Below are positions 5,742 to 7,665 of a stretch of DNA of 7,665 nucleotides, one piece after another. The stretch covers positions 1-7,665 of the forward strand of contig NZ_CAMLRU010000129.1 of assembly GCF_946482535.1 (NCBI RefSeq), given 5' to 3'. Position numbers and translations under genes: made by a program. The DNA comes from an uncultured Flavobacterium sp. (lineage in GTDB: Bacteria > Bacteroidota > Bacteroidia > Flavobacteriales > Flavobacteriaceae). The notes under the pieces were generated by a model. The model was not told the DNA's origin, did no database searches, and worked only from the letters and a program-made list of their open reading frames with translations. Position 1 is the stretch's first letter, and each line of letters opens with the position of its first letter.

Positions 5742-6599
5742 TTAAAAGGCTTTTAGGCTTAAATCCATATTGTACACCGAGTGCGTCAAAGCACCGGAAG
5801 AAATATAATCGACGCCGCATTCTGCGTATTGGCGGATGGTTTTTTCATTGATATTTCCGGAGGATTCGGTAAGGCAACGGTCACCGATAAGCACGACTGC
5901 TTTTTCGGTGTCTTCAAAATTAAAGTTGTCGATTAGGATGCGAAACACGCCTTCATTTTGCAGAATTTCTTCTATTTCGGCTAAGTTTCTGGCTTCGACT
6001 ACAATTTTTAAATCTAAATTATGGTGTTTTAAAAAGGCCTTGGTTTTGGTAATGGCTTGGGTAATCCCACCGGCAAAATCGTTATGGTTGTCTTTGAGCA
6101 TGATCATGTCGTACAAAGCAAAACGATGGTTTTCACCTCCACCGATTTTTACTGCCCATTTTTCGCAAGCGCGGAAACCGGGTGTGGTTTTTCGGGTGTC
6201 GAGGATTTTGGTTTTGGTGCCTTCGAGAAGCTTTACATAACTATTTGTTTTGGTTGCGATGGCCGACATTCTTTGCATAGAATTGAGCACCAAACGTTCC
6301 GCTTTCAAAATCGATTGCGAACTGCCTGAAACATGAAAAACGACATCTCCGTGTTTAACAGGCATTCCGTCTTGGATAAACACTTCGACTTGAAGCGTTG
6401 GGTCTACATTTTCGAATACCATTTGAGCAAAGGCAACTCCGGCAATGATACCGGTGTCTTTGACCAGCAATTTGGCTTTTCCTTTGGCATCATCGGGAAT
6501 ACAGGCCAGCGAACTGTAATCACCCGGACCAATATCCTCGCGGATACCGTTTTGAATTATAATATTGAGTTCGGCTTGGAATTGTGCTTCTGAAATCAT
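5742..6599 (-). CDS. nadC: nicotinate-nucleotide pyrophosphorylase (quinolinate phosphoribosyltransferase)
   Basis: This 285-residue cytoplasmic enzyme converts quinolinate and PRPP to nicotinate mononucleotide, CO2 and pyrophosphate in de novo NAD synthesis. The N-terminal domain carries REDIGPGDYSS at 20-30. Core motifs are NSMQRMSAIAT at 106-116, DTRKTTPGFR at 134-143, KIGGGENHR at 151-159, MLKDNH at 167-172, VEARN at 201-205, LIDNF at 222-226, SSGN at 246-249 and ISSGALTHS at 266-274. These include the basic and acidic active-site residues R136, K137, H158, R159, K169, E202 and D224. The length matches the family. The frame stays open to an ATG at 6734, but those 45 extra residues are encoded by the intergenic repeat, so the ATG at 6599 is preferred. 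It is the first gene of the probable nadC-yihY(-priA) unit and is divergent from pyrD. Confidence 0.96.
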   Translation of the reverse strand: MISEAQFQAELNIIIQNGIREDIGPGDYSSLACIPDDAKGKAKLLVKDTGIIAGVAFAQMVFENVDPTLQVEVFIQDGMPVKHGDVVFHVSGSSQSILKAERLVLNSMQRMSAIATKTNSYVKLLEGTKTKILDTRKTTPGFRACEKWAVKIGGGENHRFALYDMIMLKDNHNDFAGGITQAITKTKAFLKHHNLDLKIVVEARNLAEIEEILQNEGVFRILIDNFNFEDTEKAVVLIGDRCLTESSGNINEKTIRQYAECGVDYISSGALTHSVYNMDLSLKAF

Positions 6600-6616
6600 G
6601 GGTTTGTATTGTTTGG

Positions 6617-6624
6617 CTAAAGTA
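6617..6624 (-). promoter_or_regulatory. possible -7 box for nadC
   Basis: Read on the minus strand this is TACTTTAG, one mismatch from TAnnTTTG, 17 bp before the nadC ATG. No TTG lies at the expected upstream spacing because that stretch is occupied by the TTTGAARA repeat, so the call is weak. Confidence 0.28.
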
Positions 6625-6625
6625 A

Positions 6626-6716
6626 TTTGAAAATTTGAAAATTTGAAGATTTGAAGATGGAAAATTGACTTTTCTAAAACATTTTCAAATTGGCCCGTTT
6701 TCAAATCTTCAAATCT
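6626..6716. repeat. 8-bp-period repeat in two opposed blocks, hairpin-forming
   Basis: The left block holds four head-to-tail 8-bp units of TTTGAARA, starting at 6626, 6634, 6642 and 6650. The right block holds the same unit inverted (TTCAAA at 6684, 6700 and 6708), again in 8-bp phase with one unit lost at GGCCCG. Segments 6639-6657 and 6698-6716 can pair at 17 of 19 positions around a loop of about 40 bases. It sits between the divergent nadC and pyrD starts and reaches to within 2 bases of the pyrD -7 box. It resembles a small dispersed repeat rather than coding DNA. Whether it recurs elsewhere in the genome cannot be judged here. Confidence 0.8.
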
Positions 6717-6726
6717 TTTATCTTTG
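6698..6726 (+). promoter_or_regulatory. predicted pyrD promoter
   Basis: TATCTTTG at 6719-6726 is a perfect match to the Bacteroidota -7 box TAnnTTTG. The -33 region is approximate: TTTT at 6698-6701, 17 bp upstream, lies inside the repeat. The ATG at 6746 is 19 bp downstream of the box, so the leader is very short. Confidence 0.65.
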
Positions 6727-6745
6727 CACCACAACTACACAACTC

Positions 6746-7665
6746 ATGTACAAATTACTCATTCGCCCAATTCTTTTTTGGTTTGATCCGGAAGAAGTGC
6801 ATTATTTCACTTTTTCGTTGGTTAAATTTATATCCAAAATTCCTTTTGTTCCAAAAATTTTAAAGTCAATTTACGAAGTCGAAGACAAACGTCTGGAACG
6901 AGAAGTTTTTGGCTTAAAATTTAAAAATCCGGTAGGTTTGGCAGCCGGTTTTGATAAAGATGCGAAGCTTTACAATGAGTTATCAAACTTTGGTTTCGGT
7001 TTTATAGAAATCGGCACTTTGACACCCAAACCACAAGACGGTAATCCGAAAAAACGTTTGTTTCGTTTAAAAGAAGACAGCGCCATCATTAACCGAATGG
7101 GTTTTAACAATGGTGGTGTGGAAGCCGCTGTCCTTCGACTAAAACAAAATCAAGGCGTTTTAATTGGCGGAAACATCGGTAAAAACAAAGTGACTCCGAA
7201 TGAAAATGCCACTTCAGATTATCTGATTTGTTTTGACGCCTTATTCCATCATGTGGATTATTTTGTGGTGAATGTGAGTTCGCCCAATACACCGAACTTG
7301 AGAGAACTACAAGAAAAAAAACCTTTGACGGAACTTTTGAATACGCTGCAATCGCATAATTTATTGCATCAAAAACCGAAACCCATCTTATTAAAAATCG
7401 CACCCGACTTGACCAATGAGCAATTGCTAGACATTATCGATATCGTAAACGATTCTAAAATTGCGGGCGTTATCGCCACGAATACTACTATTTCACGCGA
7501 AGGTTTGCAATCGGAAAACAAAGCGGAAACCGGTGGATTATCCGGAAAACCTTTGACCGAACGTTCTACAGAAGTGATTCGTTTTCTATCTGAAAAAAGC
7601 AACAAAGCTTTTCCTATTATTGGCGTTGGCGGTATTCATTCGGCTCAAGATGCTATTGAAAAATT
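6746..7665 (+). CDS. pyrD: dihydroorotate dehydrogenase (quinone), class 2, 3' end cut by window
   Basis: This FMN enzyme oxidises dihydroorotate to orotate in pyrimidine synthesis and passes electrons to the membrane quinone pool. The window holds 306 codons; the family is about 340 residues, so roughly a tenth is missing. The N-terminal extension (about 1-45, [20 protein letters not shown]) is the membrane-associating helix pair that marks class 2. Barrel motifs follow: [10 protein letters not shown] at 64-73, [10 protein letters not shown] at 88-97, NRMGFNN at 116-122, GGNIGKNK at 141-148, [11 protein letters not shown] at 176-186, LLKIAPD at 215-221, TNTT at 245-248, GLSGKPL at 264-270 and GVGGI at 293-297. 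S179, aligned with the catalytic serine of class 2 enzymes, is present. Class 1 enzymes use cysteine there. The start follows directly from the promoter at 6719-6726. Confidence 0.96.
   Translation, partial: MYKLLIRPILFWFDPEEVHYFTFSLVKFISKIPFVPKILKSIYEVEDKRLEREVFGLKFKNPVGLAAGFDKDAKLYNELSNFGFGFIEIGTLTPKPQDGNPKKRLFRLKEDSAIINRMGFNNGGVEAAVLRLKQNQGVLIGGNIGKNKVTPNENATSDYLICFDALFHHVDYFVVNVSSPNTPNLRELQEKKPLTELLNTLQSHNLLHQKPKPILLKIAPDLTNEQLLDIIDIVNDSKIAGVIATNTTISREGLQSENKAETGGLSGKPLTERSTEVIRFLSEKSNKAFPIIGVGGIHSAQDAIEK

Noticed and set aside
5740..5820. Upstream start of the YihY/BrkB gene at 5820
   Set aside because: It would overlap the 3' end of nadC by 79 bp in another frame. The added residues (MRRRLYFFRCFDALG...) are the nadC tail in the wrong frame. 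The ATG at 5739 sits 2 bp after the nadC stop.
5836..6593. Long plus-strand open frames opposite nadC
   Set aside because: They are antisense shadows of nadC with no family features, and nadC motifs account for the whole stretch. The same applies to the open frames opposite priA, yihY and pyrD.
6600..6734. Upstream in-frame extension of nadC by 45 codons to an ATG at 6734
   Set aside because: The extra residues are the translation of the 8-bp repeat and pyrD promoter region, show no NadC-family character, and would overlap the pyrD -7 box. The ATG at 6599 gives a normal-length NadC.
1..7665. Mobile element, prophage, CRISPR, toxin-antitoxin or defence system
   Set aside because: No transposase, integrase, phage, Cas or toxin-like reading frame was found. 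All genes over 75 codons not explained as shadows are housekeeping or regulator genes.

Overview
The window looks like a low-GC Bacteroidota chromosome, most likely Flavobacterium or a close relative. The evidence is AT-rich intergenic DNA, TAnnTTTG-type -7 boxes, weak or absent Shine-Dalgarno sequences, Bacteroidota-like S6 and S18 proteins, and a LytTR response regulator lying tail-to-tail with priA. Most genes are housekeeping genes, and no phage, transposon, CRISPR array, rRNA or tRNA was seen.

Layout. Positions 1-425 (minus) hold the start of a ribosomal operon: rpsF (S6) followed by the 5' end of rpsR (S18), which runs off the left edge. From 501 to 2258 (plus) lie two paralogous LytTR response regulators, each with a REC domain and a LytTR DNA-binding domain, about two-thirds identical by hand alignment. 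The second is tail-to-tail with priA, with 6 bp between the stop codons. From 2265 to 6599 (minus) there is a probable run nadC -> yihY/brkB-like membrane protein -> priA. nadC is divergent from pyrD, whose 5' nine-tenths fills 6746-7665 (plus) and is cut by the right edge. The 146-bp nadC/pyrD gap holds an 8-bp-period repeat in two opposed blocks and the pyrD promoter.

The most informative region is 500-2360. The DNA just after the first regulator matches the antisense 3' end of priA that follows the second regulator. It still reads as 13 codons of the PriA C-terminus (12 identical) before a stop. The duplication therefore copied not just a regulator gene but a regulator-plus-priA-tail segment. 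Both copies carry the same rho-independent terminator. At the second locus this terminator lies inside the antisense strand of the intact priA reading frame. The first regulator also has a 20-bp-period direct repeat immediately upstream of its promoter, the geometry expected of a LytTR operator. The second regulator lacks it, so the two copies are probably regulated differently.

How the genes work together. S6/S18 serve translation, PriA serves replication restart, NadC serves de novo NAD synthesis and PyrD serves de novo pyrimidine synthesis. The two regulators are orphans here, with no sensor kinase in the window, and their targets cannot be inferred apart from probable autoregulation of the first.
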